DNA of 40,751 nt from Gnetum montanum (Eukaryota > Streptophyta > Gnetopsida > Gnetales > Gnetaceae), in contig MNCI01011050.1 in NCBI GenBank assembly GCA_015680685.1, positions 158,143 to 198,893 on the forward strand, written 5' to 3'. Under the pieces are notes generated by a model. The model saw only the letters and a program-made list of their open reading frames with translations, did no database searches and was not told the origin of the DNA. Both the position numbers and the translations under genes were made by a program. Below, in pieces: positions 19,988-30,003 of the stretch. Positions within the stretch are counted from its first letter, which is position 1; the number at the start of each line of letters is the position of its first letter.

Positions 19988-20916
19988 TGATGACAATAAA
20001 CTAATATTTGAGAATGAAAGTTGATACAGGTGATAGATGTATAGTTGAGAGAAGAAAGGAAGATGAAAAATCTTGAAATTGCAGCCCCATTGATATAACC
20101 TTGTCAGCGTTAGATGCATTAACGTAGATGCGTTGACGGAGGTAGTGCCTATATAAATGCGACTACCACTTGCATTTATGACAACTTAGATTCATAGCAT
20201 AGTAAAGCCCTTGCAATTTCTTTCATCCAAAGCTAGAGTATTTTTCCTCTGAGTGCCCATAGTGTGAATTTAAGAGATTGTATTGTGCTTTATTCAAATA
20301 CCATGTATTTGAATGCATTAGCATAAATAGTAATAAAGTGAAGATTTTTTATATTCATTGTAGCACTTAGACTAAATTATTCTTTACATTTAGCACTTTA
20401 CTTTCAATGCAACTTACATTTATGGTTTTGAATGATTAATATAATTAATTATAAAACCATAAGTACGACCATTTCGAGCATGATGTATTATGCTTGGTAA
20501 TCCCAGTAGTGGACATTTGGTACACCCAGTAATAGCCACTTGATAACCTAGTAGCGTTGATACTAGTTCAAGATGTCTATGGTAATTAGGAATGGTTACT
20601 TTACGTTAGTATAGTTAGTTGCTAACTTAGCTTAGTTAAAAAATTTAATTGTTAAATCTTCATTTACTTATCTATCTATTAGGATAAAAATATATAACAA
20701 TAGTTATAAAAATGGACACCATCTACCTTAACTCACATTGAACTATACATACTGATAACACAAGTGTGAGTTAGGAAGACAATGATCATACATCCTTTTG
20801 ATTCATAGTTTAAGACTTTAGGCAACTTAGGAACTAAGTTTATGGAATTCGATTAGATCACTAGTGAACACTTGTGATTCATATGGTTGAACATAGGGGA
20901 TACCTGTTACTCATCA
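19988..20916 (+). repeat. 5' LTR of element D
   Basis: About 929 bp. The right end CTCATCA (20910-20916) is firm because the primer site follows. The left end is placed at TGATGAC (19988), the only close match to TGATGAG at the right distance from the TATA box; other LTR D copies would be needed to confirm it. Poly(A) signal AATAAA at 20332-20337. Confidence 0.75.
20103..20157 (+). promoter_or_regulatory. U3 promoter of LTR D: ATGCAT-centred palindrome plus TATA box
   Basis: CGTTAGATGCATTAACG (20108-20124) is a palindrome apart from one extra G. The flanking GTCAGCG (20103) and GCGTTGAC (20130) are also near-complementary, giving a larger imperfect palindrome over 20103-20137. TATATAAA follows at 20150-20157. 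Confidence 0.6.
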
Positions 20917-20934
20917 TTGGTGCCATTGCCGAGG
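20917..20934 (+). other. Primer binding site of element D (tRNA-Asp type)
   Basis: TTGGTGCCATTGCCGAGG directly after the LTR. It differs from TTGGCGCCGTTGCCGGGG by three transitions. Confidence 0.85.
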
Positions 20935-21087
20935 ACTTAGTTTAGCTAAGTGTGCTAATTAGTAGCAAACTGTGAACTCATATAAAGATGTTGTAAAGAT
21001 AAACAATAACAACCTAGTATTATTATCCAATAAGGGAATTAATTAAAAAGTTAAAATATCAAGGCATACTGATTATATATTATTACT

Positions 21088-22661
21088 ATGGCTTCTCATA
21101 GGAACAAATCTCCACCAAATGTAGGGGAATCCAATTAGCAATATGGGGTACCAAAGAAGCTCCAACAACTTAGAATTGTCTATGTTCATCTGGATTCTTA
21201 TAATCTAAATTTTACTTTCATCCTTCATCAAGATGAAAAAATGTGCTGGAGGGACATTGAAGGTAATATTGTGTTGTCTTCTAATCAATCTATTCCTGTC
21301 ATGTTGATGGTCAATCTTATTATACTAGGCATCACTACACTTACCTCAAAATATGAAGTCCAAGACCACACTTACAAGAACTATCAACCAACAGATGCTC
21401 AACATAAAAAAGATTGACACATGGAAGTGCATTATGAGGCCTCTAAGGGAAAGAGAATCTTAACACAATTATTCTTGTAATAGCATAAAGAGGGCAAGAA
21501 TTTATTTTTTGGCCAATTCCAATATATAGATTCTCCTCCTTTCTTTGAGGAGAAAACCCTTCACCAATAGTTATAGTCAATTTTGAAAAACCTTGGTGAT
21601 GGGAAGATGGGATCTCAAGACTAGGGAGCCTCAAAGGATAGAAATCCTAGCTATTTGTCTAAAGGCAAGTAGAATAATAAGTAGAAGGACAAAGAAAAAT
21701 GGATGGATCAGGATAGGAACCAAAGGAGAGGAACTAGCAGGCATCGTTCTTCAAGTTCTCCTTCTTCACCTTCATCATCCTCTTCACTGTCAAGCTTTAA
21801 TAAGAGGAGTTGAGGTTGAGCTAAAAGAACAAATCGTCGAGATGGAAATGGAGATGAATGGTGGAATAAAGATGAATGAAGATCCTACCAAGATGATTGA
21901 GATTGGAGGAAAAGACAACCATAAGGGGGAGAAGAGCATCATCAGGAGTGAAGGCATAACATAACTCATCATAAGCATCATGGCCATGAAATGGGACACT
22001 GTGAATGACATGACTATGATGAGCCTCTACCAACTACTAGAAACATTATCAATATTTTAGAGGTAGTAAGAATTCCTACAAGACATTAGGGAAATAGTAG
22101 AATTAAGAGGCTGGATATGAACAATATCCCTAGGTTTGAAGGGGGATATAATGTAAATCCTTAAAATCATCTCGAAGCCTTTCATCATGCCTATGCCAGA
22201 ACATAGAAATTGAATGGTAGAAACTTAAATTATTCTCAAGGACAATCATTAAAGAAGCAAAAAGCTTGTACAAGTTCTTAGAACTGGAATCTATTTGCCA
22301 ATGGAATACCATGTTGGAGTTTTTCAATGACAAATACCAAGCGTACTTTAGAGTGTCTAACTTATGGAGGCAGATCCAAGGATTGGAAATAGTGAAATCA
22401 TGAGTTTTTGGATGCAACCTTGGGTAGGTACTACTCTTTGTTGCACTAATGCCCAAGCCATGAATGCTCCTAAAGGAAACAACTTTGTCATATTGTAGAT
22501 GGATTCTAAAATAAGACAAGGAAAATCCTTGAGGTCGATGCTGAAGGAAGACTCTTTGAAATGTGGGTCCATTAGATTCAAAAGTTGATTGAACATGTGG
22601 CCAAAGAAGAAGGGGAGTTAAAAAGCCCTAAAAGTGTAGAGGAGTATAACAAGAACCCCTC
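21088..22661 (+). pseudogene. gag: gag of element D, first part
   Basis: ATG at 21088 opens MASHRNKSPP, with TAG after 16 codons, then LNFTFILHQDEKM, shared with B. A Ser/Arg/Lys/Asp-rich region follows (about 21600-22010), then DEPLPTT and the Gag domain from about 22130. The domain includes LEFFNDKYQAYFRVS near 22315, and then element E interrupts the gene. Many stops and frame changes. The remainder resumes at 28988. Confidence 0.8.
22657..22661. repeat. Target-site duplication of element E, left copy (CCCTC)
   Basis: Pairs with CCCTT at 28988-28992, one C/T difference. It lies in the gag coding region of element D. Confidence 0.75.
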
Positions 22662-23572
22662 TAATAAATCACATTTTGCACATGCTCCAATGTTGGGTAT
22701 CTAATGTCAGAGCCTTGACGTTGGGTATCCAATGTCAGGGTTAGAATGCGATGTTGGGTATTCGATGTTAGATTGAAGATGCAATGTCAAATATCTGATG
22801 TCACAGGGTATACGCCATCGTATAAATATAGTGCTTGGGCTTATAATTTCCATATAGTTTTTCAGTAGTTCTTCATAGTTTTGTCAATAGAGTAAACAAA
22901 TTCTTGCAGTTTTATTTTGTAATCTTAGAGAATAGTCAGTGAGTGCCCACAGAGTAGATCTAAGTTAGTTGTACAAAGTCTTATTTGACTAGCAATGTAC
23001 TTGGACATATTTCATGAGTGGTAAGAAGATCAAGATTGATTCTTATTCATTGCAGCACTTTGACTTAAATTAGATTTACTTTCCAAGAAATTTAATTTTC
23101 ATGTACTTACTTAATATTTACATTTTCATGCATGTTAATTAATTAGGCACATAAGTATGATCACTTCGGGCATGTGTATGACTCTTGGTAATCCTAGCAA
23201 TGCTTTAACATTTGGTAACCTAGTAGCATTATATGTGTTCAGGATGTGCATGGGAAGTGGGATTGGATGCTTATGTTAGGGTAGTTGATCATTAATTAGT
23301 AATTAGATTAGTTGAATTGATTATAAATTGAGTTTCAACCTATTATTAATCATAGAACAATAAAATATAAAATAATAAAAATCATATGCCTCACTCTAGA
23401 CTAAACCATACGTGACAAAGCTACCACTAGTCTAAGTGGGAAGACAACAAACTACGATCAAGGCATAGTGAGCTAGATGCCATAGCTAGTCCCATCTGTG
23501 GAATTCGACCTGATTGTATGTGAATGCTTGTGATTCATATGGTTGGACGTAGGGGTACCTCATCGCTAATCA
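22662..23572 (+). repeat. 5' LTR of element E
   Basis: 911 bp. The first bases TAATAA correspond to TGATGA in the 3' LTR (G-to-A). It ends CTAATCA at 23566-23572. TATAAATA at 22821-22828. The part downstream of the TATA box is related to the other LTRs (GTGCCCACAG, AAGTATGATCACTTCGGGCA, CAGGATGTGCATGG). Confidence 0.9.
22687..22828 (+). promoter_or_regulatory. U3 promoter of E 5' LTR: four GATGTTGGGTATC-type palindromes plus TATA box
   Basis: Units at 22687-22710, 22715-22738, 22748-22771 and 22781-22804. The second, GACGTTGGGTATCCAATGTC, is a near-perfect 20-bp palindrome of consensus GACRTTGGRTAYCCAAYGTC. TATAAATA at 22821-22828. Confidence 0.7.
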
Positions 23573-23590
23573 TTGGAGCCATTGCCGTGG
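23573..23590 (+). other. Primer binding site of element E (tRNA-Asp type)
   Basis: TTGGAGCCATTGCCGTGG directly after the LTR, three differences from TTGGCGCCGTTGCCGGGG. Confidence 0.8.
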
Positions 23591-23704
23591 ATGGTGCTAG
23601 TTATCTAAATTACTTATATTATACATGATCACTGTAAGGGTATTAATGATCTATCTCTTAGAAAACATTAATATTTTAAATCACACACATTATCAAACAA
23701 AACC

Positions 23705-25142
23705 ATGTCTTCTTCACATAGGACCAATAATGCATCGTATAATGAGAACACTTGTAGAAGAAATGATAGGATCTATCTTGAAGAAAATTAGAGTGCACAA
23801 CCTCAAGTGGGGGTTTCCTATGCTCATTTAGACCCTTACTACACTCAAAGGCTATGTTCAGCCATGGCAATTCTTCTAGCTCCTCATCTTCCTCTTCCTC
23901 TTCAATGTCTAGTTCTGGTGAAGATGAACGTAGGTATAGAGATAGAGCTCCACTACATGGTCAAGATAAAGATAGAGATCAAACCTAAGGGTAAAATCAA
24001 AGACATCACAATGAGCATAAACAAGATCGTCATAATCAAACAAATAGAAATAGAAATTTTCATCACAACATGTCTGATGAGGATGAACCCTTATTGGCCA
24101 CTAAGAGCCTGATGCAGAACATAGAGGCAATTAAGATACCTCACAGGCATTGCAAGGAAAGTCGCCTACGTGCACTTGATATTAATAACATCCCTAAGTT
24201 CGTGAAGGCTATGATTCTGATCCACAACATCATCTATAAGCCTTCCATGATTTTTATGCCTTATATAACATTGAAAGTGGATGGAAAAAGCTTAAGCTCT
24301 TTCCTAGGACACTAATTGATGAAGCTAAAAGATGGTATAGATCGTTGGAACCAAGTTCCATTCACCAGTGGTCCACAATGTTGGAACTTTTCAACGAAAA
24401 ATATGAAACCTATGCAAGAGTGTCCAACCTAAGAAAAGAAATCCAAGAGTGGAAGCAAGAAAATCATGAATCCTTGGAAGTGGCCTTGGAAAGATACTAT
24501 TCGCTACTACATAGATGTGCAAGCCATGGTTTCTTTGAGGAAAGATAACTTTTCCACATCATATATGGGCTTTGTAATGAAACAAGGGAGACCCTTAGGA
24601 TGTATGCTCTAGGTCAATTATACAAGTTATGAATCCATCAAATCAAAGAGTTAATCAAGCGTGTGGTGAATGAAGAAGGAGAGCTATGTAGATGAGAGAA
24701 TGTAAAGGAAAATAATTGGGACCCAACTCTACAAAAGAAAAGCATCCATATCTATGATAAGGAAAAAGAGGTAGCTCTTAATGAGGTGATTTTACAATGG
24801 ACATTTCCAATACAAAATTCTATCATTAATATTAAAAAAAAAGTTGGATAAGATGTCGAAATTGATGAATGAGAAAGTTAAAACTTGCGAAGAAATCATA
24901 GAGGAGAGAGTAGTGCAAAATGAATCAAGTGATCACAACAAAAGGAGGAAAAGGAACCAAGAAATAGCTAGGAACACTTTTTGGAAAGAAGGGGAAATGG
25001 TCATAGAAGAAGAGGCTATAGACTCAACCACCAAAGAGGATGGTGGATTTGACATTTACCTATATGACCATCCAAAGAGCCATTGCCCAATCTTGTTGCA
25101 TCTACATGAGTATTGGATGGATGAGGTGGTCTCACTACTTTA
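23705..25142 (+). pseudogene. gag: gag of element E, truncated by an inversion
   Basis: ATG at 23705 (MSSSHRTNNASYNENTC). A frame change leads into a Ser run followed by an Arg/Asp/Glu-rich stretch (about 23870-24060) and MSDEDEPLLATKSLMQNIEA. The Gag domain is at about 24190-24600, with SIHQWSTMLELFNEKYETYA at 24357-24416. Zinc-knuckle remnant DHPKSHCPILLHLHE near 25065-25110. Then the plus-strand homology stops and the next part of gag appears on the other strand. Confidence 0.8.
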
Positions 25143-26260
25143 GACAATTACTTACCAAATCATCTTGATAGCATAGCACAAAAAACCCAACACATAGCAT
25201 TGACTTCTACATCAGGACTTGGCAATTTTATTAATAAAAATATAAAATACATTCATAAAACATAAAGAGAATGACTCAAGAAAAGAGAAAAATATAAAGA
25301 AATGGAAAATGTATGAAGAATCAAAAAATTCCAGAACTGATAAGAAAATCAGTTACTTCCATGCATCTTTGAGATAGTTTTATATTCTCATTTTCAAGCC
25401 ACCAGGTGTCTTCTAGTTTAGTGGCTACTACATAGACTGGGTTTTGCTCACACACTTGCTCTTGAACTTTATGGTGGGCCAGTATAGGGGTTGTGTTAAT
25501 AGTTTGAACTTCCGGCCCACAACTGCACCCTTTATCATTATTAGGGATGCATGGATTCTTCTATCTCTCCACAATGATAGGTTCATCATTTATGTCTTGT
25601 GTTGAACTAGTGATGGTTGTTGGCTTTTGCATAGGATCAGAGGACATTAGTTATGAAAAGGAAGGCATTACACCAAATTGGCATTGTGCTAGCTCAGATG
25701 ATGTGGTGGGTCCATGTGTGGTTTGCTTCGACTTACAACCTTTTCTCTAGAAGGGATGTTTCCTACATTGCGATTGAGGCATTGGTATCAACATGCATAT
25801 GCACATTCGTAGTACAAATGGAATCTATTTGTTGATAATGTGGTGTTGAACCTTCCTGCATTGCTAGCATGTGAGTATGAGAATATTAAGGATATGCCAA
25901 CAAAGGATGAGAGGTGTAAGGTGGTGACCTCATATAAGATGTTGCACGATGTTGATATTTGGAAGAGTGGTAGTAGTGATCTGAAGTAGAGGAAGTAGAA
26001 CTAATCAAGAAAATAGATTGTTGAACATAATATCCATATGGGTTCAACTAGCAGTAAGGATAAGGCTGGTCTAATGGTGGCCTGCCCCATAACTGTCGTT
26101 GTTGCCACTACAATTGATGCCAGTGTTAAGGCTGGTGATAAGTCCCCCCAAGATAATAAAATTGGTTTTGGGGTTGTCTAAAATTACTGCATGGAAAAGG
26201 AAATCTCCTAGGCATGTACTTCTATATAAACTTTGGATTTAATGCCCTTGTCTTTTTCAT
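25143..26260 (-). pseudogene. Inverted segment of element E: gag C-terminus joined to post-pol sequence
   Basis: Read on the minus strand from about 26260, it gives ALNPKFI, PRRFPFP, then LNPYGYYVQQSIF and SSTSDHYYHSSKYQHRA, the Pro/Gln/Tyr-rich gag tail seen in B (6750-7060) and D (29360-29700). Further on, YVVATKLEDTWWLEN near 25440 matches the PR-RT linker of B near 7930. The last part (25260-25140) resembles the post-pol T-rich region of B (11230-11290). PR and all of RT to IN are absent. Breakpoints are estimates within about 20 bp. Confidence 0.75.
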
Positions 26261-27580
26261 GGAAACAATTTGGTTCTTCTTTTATAAAACTAAAATTAAT
26301 CAATGATCATTGTATGTTGAAGAAAGAGGGAATGACCAAGTGGGAATGGCAAAGGGTGTGACCTCAAGGGGACTTGTTGGATTCTCTTATTGACTTCCTT
26401 CATGTGGTTTATGACTCCTTTTGGAATGTGTTATCACTCCCTTATCTACCAATAAAAAGGAAGCTCTGTCTTTACATGGTGTGATTCCCATCCAAAATAA
26501 AAATAAATAAAAAAACAAAAAAAGGAAAAAAAGAGAAAAAATAAAAACAATAATGAAAATTCAAAGCACACCCCTTAGACACAATAATGGGCTACAAGCA
26601 CTGGTTATGGGGCTGGAAAGACATGTTACCCATGTTTGACGGCACCTCTCTAACTAAGGCGCTTCCTTCCTTCTTCTCTTTTCTTCTCTTTTTGAAGTGA
26701 TGATTGTTCTTTGAGGTGGTTGTGGACTTATGGTAGTTGGCAGGATGGAACACATCAATGCAAGGTTAGTGTTCATGGTATGGACTTGGTCTGAACTTGG
26801 ATGGATTGGTATGCTGATCATTTTAATCACACCTATCATAAGAACCTATTGTGAACATGGTCAAGTACCTTACATCCCTATCTCTATAATCCCTTCTCAT
26901 TCCATTATTCACCTCACTACTGCATGTGATTATGAGCCTTTTGGTTTTGTGTAGCATAGTGCAACATCCTAACCATGGCAGTTGTGTGTTGTTTGGAACA
27001 AAGGCATGGTCTACATTTAACTTCTCAGGTGTCCATGGACATCTATAGAAGTGGTTATGCAAGCACATTATGGTAGGAGCCTGCCTTGGGGAGGACCCAC
27101 TTGCATAACTTTTGTTGATCATGGCTTTGAACTAACCTTTACATCTTTCAGAACATCAATGACGATTTCTTTGCATTTATGCATGATTTTGGAACTACTT
27201 CTCATCTATTTCATTATTTTTTCCCTACTTTTCTATTTCCATATCCATTAATATTTATTGATCATCTTTTGAATTAGACCTTTGGTTTCAATTATTCAAA
27301 AGCCTATGTGCTTCTGTAGTTATGCTTATTAGTCATGGGGGCTAGGGATGCCTGCTTTAAAATTTTTGAAATTTTTCCAACATCCTATTTTTGAACATCA
27401 TGGTAACTAATAGTAATTGATCAAAATAATGTGAACAGCTTGACGATTTTAGTTACCTCATAGCCTTGGGCATATTATGCTATAATCACCTTATGCTTAA
27501 ATGAAAACAAAGGGATCCGAAAAGGGTTGATTTTTAAGAAAAAAATTTAGCAAACTGATGTTGATCGTTTGGTGACTACA
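26261..27580 (+). other. Post-pol noncoding region of element E
   Basis: Back in plus orientation and aligned with 11480-12450 of B and 1-840 of A. It holds the conserved hairpin at 26478-26572 (GGTGTG...GCACACC, A-rich loop), the CTCTCTAACTAAGGCGC block at about 26645, an internal purine tract AGTCATGGGGGC at 27331-27342, and an acceptor-like GGTGACTACAG ending at 27580. No TATA-palindrome promoter like that of B and D is visible. Confidence 0.55.
26478..26572 (+). repeat. Conserved hairpin, element E copy
   Basis: GGTGTGATTCCCAT on the left and AATTCAAAGCACACC on the right around an A-rich loop. Single copy; counterpart of 11680-11822. Confidence 0.5.
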
Positions 27581-27700
27581 GGTGATGCTAAAAGAAACAC
27601 CTAAGGAAGGTCTTTTGCCAGGCATGAAAACAAAGCCAAGAGAGGGACAATAGAGGATATGGCCATGGACAAATCGTAGCACATACAACATAGCTCAAGC
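27581..27700 (+). pseudogene. Relic of the short 3' ORF in element E
   Basis: Begins at the acceptor-like CAG at 27578-27580; an ATG lies at 27584. One frame has E-G-Q, a stop, then R-I-W-P-W-T-N, which lines up with the EQDRWRAYGWTM segment of the intact ORF in F. Weak but in the right place. No function known. Confidence 0.3.
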
Positions 27701-28066
27701 ATTGCATGTTTGCTAGATCCATGGGACGATGAGAAGAATTTCAATCCATATTTTAAGAATGTTCTGCATAACCAAAGAAGCATCGACATAATAATCAAGG
27801 TTAAAAGTACGCTAGTGCTAGCGACACCAAGGAGAATCATCTTTAGCAGATTCTTGAAGACCTCTACAAATTTTATAATCTTAAAAGTTTGTCCAGTCTT
27901 TTTGTCACTCTATCATTTTGTATACATCCACTTGAATAAAAGTTTATAATGTGGCACTCAGAGTTAGTCAATAGTTTGTATGTCAATCAATAATTCCATG
28001 CCTTCCTAATGTTTTGTAAGGAACTTGTTCCTTCTCTTCTTCGCTCAAGGACAAGTTTTTATTTAT

Positions 28067-28077
28067 TTGTGGGGGTA
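28067..28077 (+). other. Polypurine tract of element E
   Basis: TTTGTGGGGGTA-type tract directly before LTR start TGATGAATCAC (28078). Confidence 0.8.
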
Positions 28078-28987
28078 TGATGAATCACATTTTGCACATG
28101 TTCCGATGTTAGGTATCTGATGTTAGAGCCTCGACATTAGGTATTTGACATCGATGTTAGGATGCGATGTAGGGTATCCAACGTTGGATTCAAGATGCAA
28201 TGTCTGGTATCCAATGTCAGGGGGTATATGCCAGCCTATAAATATAGCACTTAGGCTCACAATTTTCATATAGTTTGTCAATAGTTATTCATAGTTTTGT
28301 TAATAGAGTAAACAAATTCTTGCAGTTTTATTCTGTAATCTTAGAGAATAGTTAGTGAGTGCCCAAAAAGTGGATCTAAGTTAGTTGTATGAAGTCTTAT
28401 TTGACTAGCAATGTACCTAGACATATTCCATGAGCAGTAATAAGATCGAGATTGATTCTTATTCATTGCAGCACTTTGACTTAGACTAGATTTACTTTCC
28501 ATGCAATTTACTTTTCATGTACTTAGTTATTATTTACATTTTCATGCATGTTAATTAATTAGGCACATAAGTACAATTGCTTTGAGCATAGTGGGATTGG
28601 ATACTAATCCCAACAACGCTTAACATTTGGTAACCCAGCAGTGGTATATGTGTTTAGAATGTGCACAGGAAGTGGGATTGGATACTTATGTTAGGGTAGT
28701 TGATTATTAATTAGCAATAAGATTAGTTGAATTGATTATAAATTGAGTTTCAGCCTATTATTAATCATAGAATAATAAAATATAAAATAATAAAAATCAT
28801 ATGCCTCACTCTAGACTAAACCATGCCTAACAAAGCTACAACTAGTCCAAGTGGGAAGATAATGAACTATGATCAAGGCATAGCGATCTATATACCACAG
28901 CTAGTCCTATCCATGGAATTTGACTAGATCATGCGTGAACGCTTGTGATTTGTATGGCTGGGCGTAGGGTTACCTCATTGCTAATCA
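28078..28987 (+). repeat. 3' LTR of element E
   Basis: 910 bp, TGATGAATCAC...CTAATCA, aligned with 22662-23572. Visible divergence is mostly transitions. TATAAATA at 28237-28244. Right border set by resumption of D gag and the CCCTT duplication. Confidence 0.9.
28103..28244 (+). promoter_or_regulatory. U3 palindromes and TATA box of E 3' LTR
   Basis: Four units at 28103-28126, 28131-28153, 28164-28187 (GATGTAGGGTATCCAACGTT) and 28197-28220 (AATGTCTGGTATCCAATGTC), then TATAAATA at 28237. Number and spacing match the 5' LTR. Confidence 0.68.
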
Positions 28988-30003
28988 CCCTTTAATTTGC
29001 AAAAGGAAGGTGCATTGTTGTGATTTAGAGGGAGAGGCACCACTTGATGAAGTGGTGTGAGGGAAGACCTTGTCGATATAAATATCTATCACTAAGATAT
29101 TAGCTAAGGTGGACAAAATTTGGGACTCCTTGGATGAGAAGTTTCAAATAGCTCTGAAAATTGTAGATCAAGGAAGTAGTGGTCAAGATAGAAGGAGAAA
29201 AAAAGGATGTGGAAAAGGGTTACCTTCAAAAAAATGGAAAAGTTGTCATAATCAAAGAGGTTGTAAATTTTGAAATAGATGATGATGAATGCTATATGTA
29301 CTAATATGGACATCTTATGGGATTTTTCCCAGTGTTGTTACATCTATAGGAGTTTAGGATGTATGTGTTAAATCCAAAATTTGCAAAATGGCAAGCACCC
29401 AGGTAGTTGCCTTATCCACAAGGCAACTATAAGTAGTAGTTTTACCAACCAACATATTATTTGAGTGGAGTACCTCCTCAACCTTAGAAGCAATACCATC
29501 AATGGCAACATCCATAGTCATGGGGGATACCACCACCATAGTAATAGTATCCTTATAGGCATCCTAATCCTTATGGTTATTATGTTCAACAACTTGTATC
29601 CCCTTGTGACTCATCTAGCCATGCCTCACTCTCTCACCACTATTACCCTATAGAATATTATAGAGCACCTTCTTCAAGGGGGGAGTCTCTTTTTCCTTTT
29701 CATTCTTTGTATCTTTCAATAGCCTCTGCATCCTCAACTACCATAGCCTTACCACCTACTCTACCTATGTAGGGGAAAATTCCACCATAGCCATATTAGC
29801 GAAATGTCACGAGGACAGTAAACTTATAGGAAAATATTCATTCAACTAGTTTTGAATAAAAACCTTATAAGAGACCATTATTTAGAATGAACGATCCCAC
29901 AAAATCCTCATAGACACCTATGGTTGTTAACCCTACCTCATATACCTTTGAAAACACTCTTGAGTTACCTTCAAACTAAAGGACCTCTAAAGTCCACACT
30001 ATT
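28988..30003 (+). pseudogene. gag: gag of element D, second part
   Basis: Continues the gag broken at 22661. GGCACCACTTGATGAAGTGG at 29035-29054 matches B near 6393. The zinc-knuckle region (ECYMY, stop, YGHLMGFFP) is at 29285-29330, with most Cys lost. The Pro/Tyr/Gln-rich tail follows (YVLNPKFAKWQAPR, LPYPQGNYK, NPYGYYVQQLVSP) to about 29700. Many TAG/TAA stops stand where B or E has Gln or Trp codons. Confidence 0.8.

Larger units (their letters stand above)
22662..28987 (+). mobile_element. Element E: pol-less, internally rearranged relative nested in D
   Basis: 6.3 kb with two LTRs of about 910 bp, a primer site and a purine tract. Gag runs 23705-25142; then comes an inverted block of about 1.1 kb, then the post-pol noncoding region. 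PR, RT, RNase H and IN are missing, so it must have moved, if it did so after the loss, with proteins supplied by relatives. Ends: TAATAAATCAC (TGATGAATCAC in the 3' copy) and CTAATCA. The target duplication is CCCTC/CCCTT. Confidence 0.9.
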
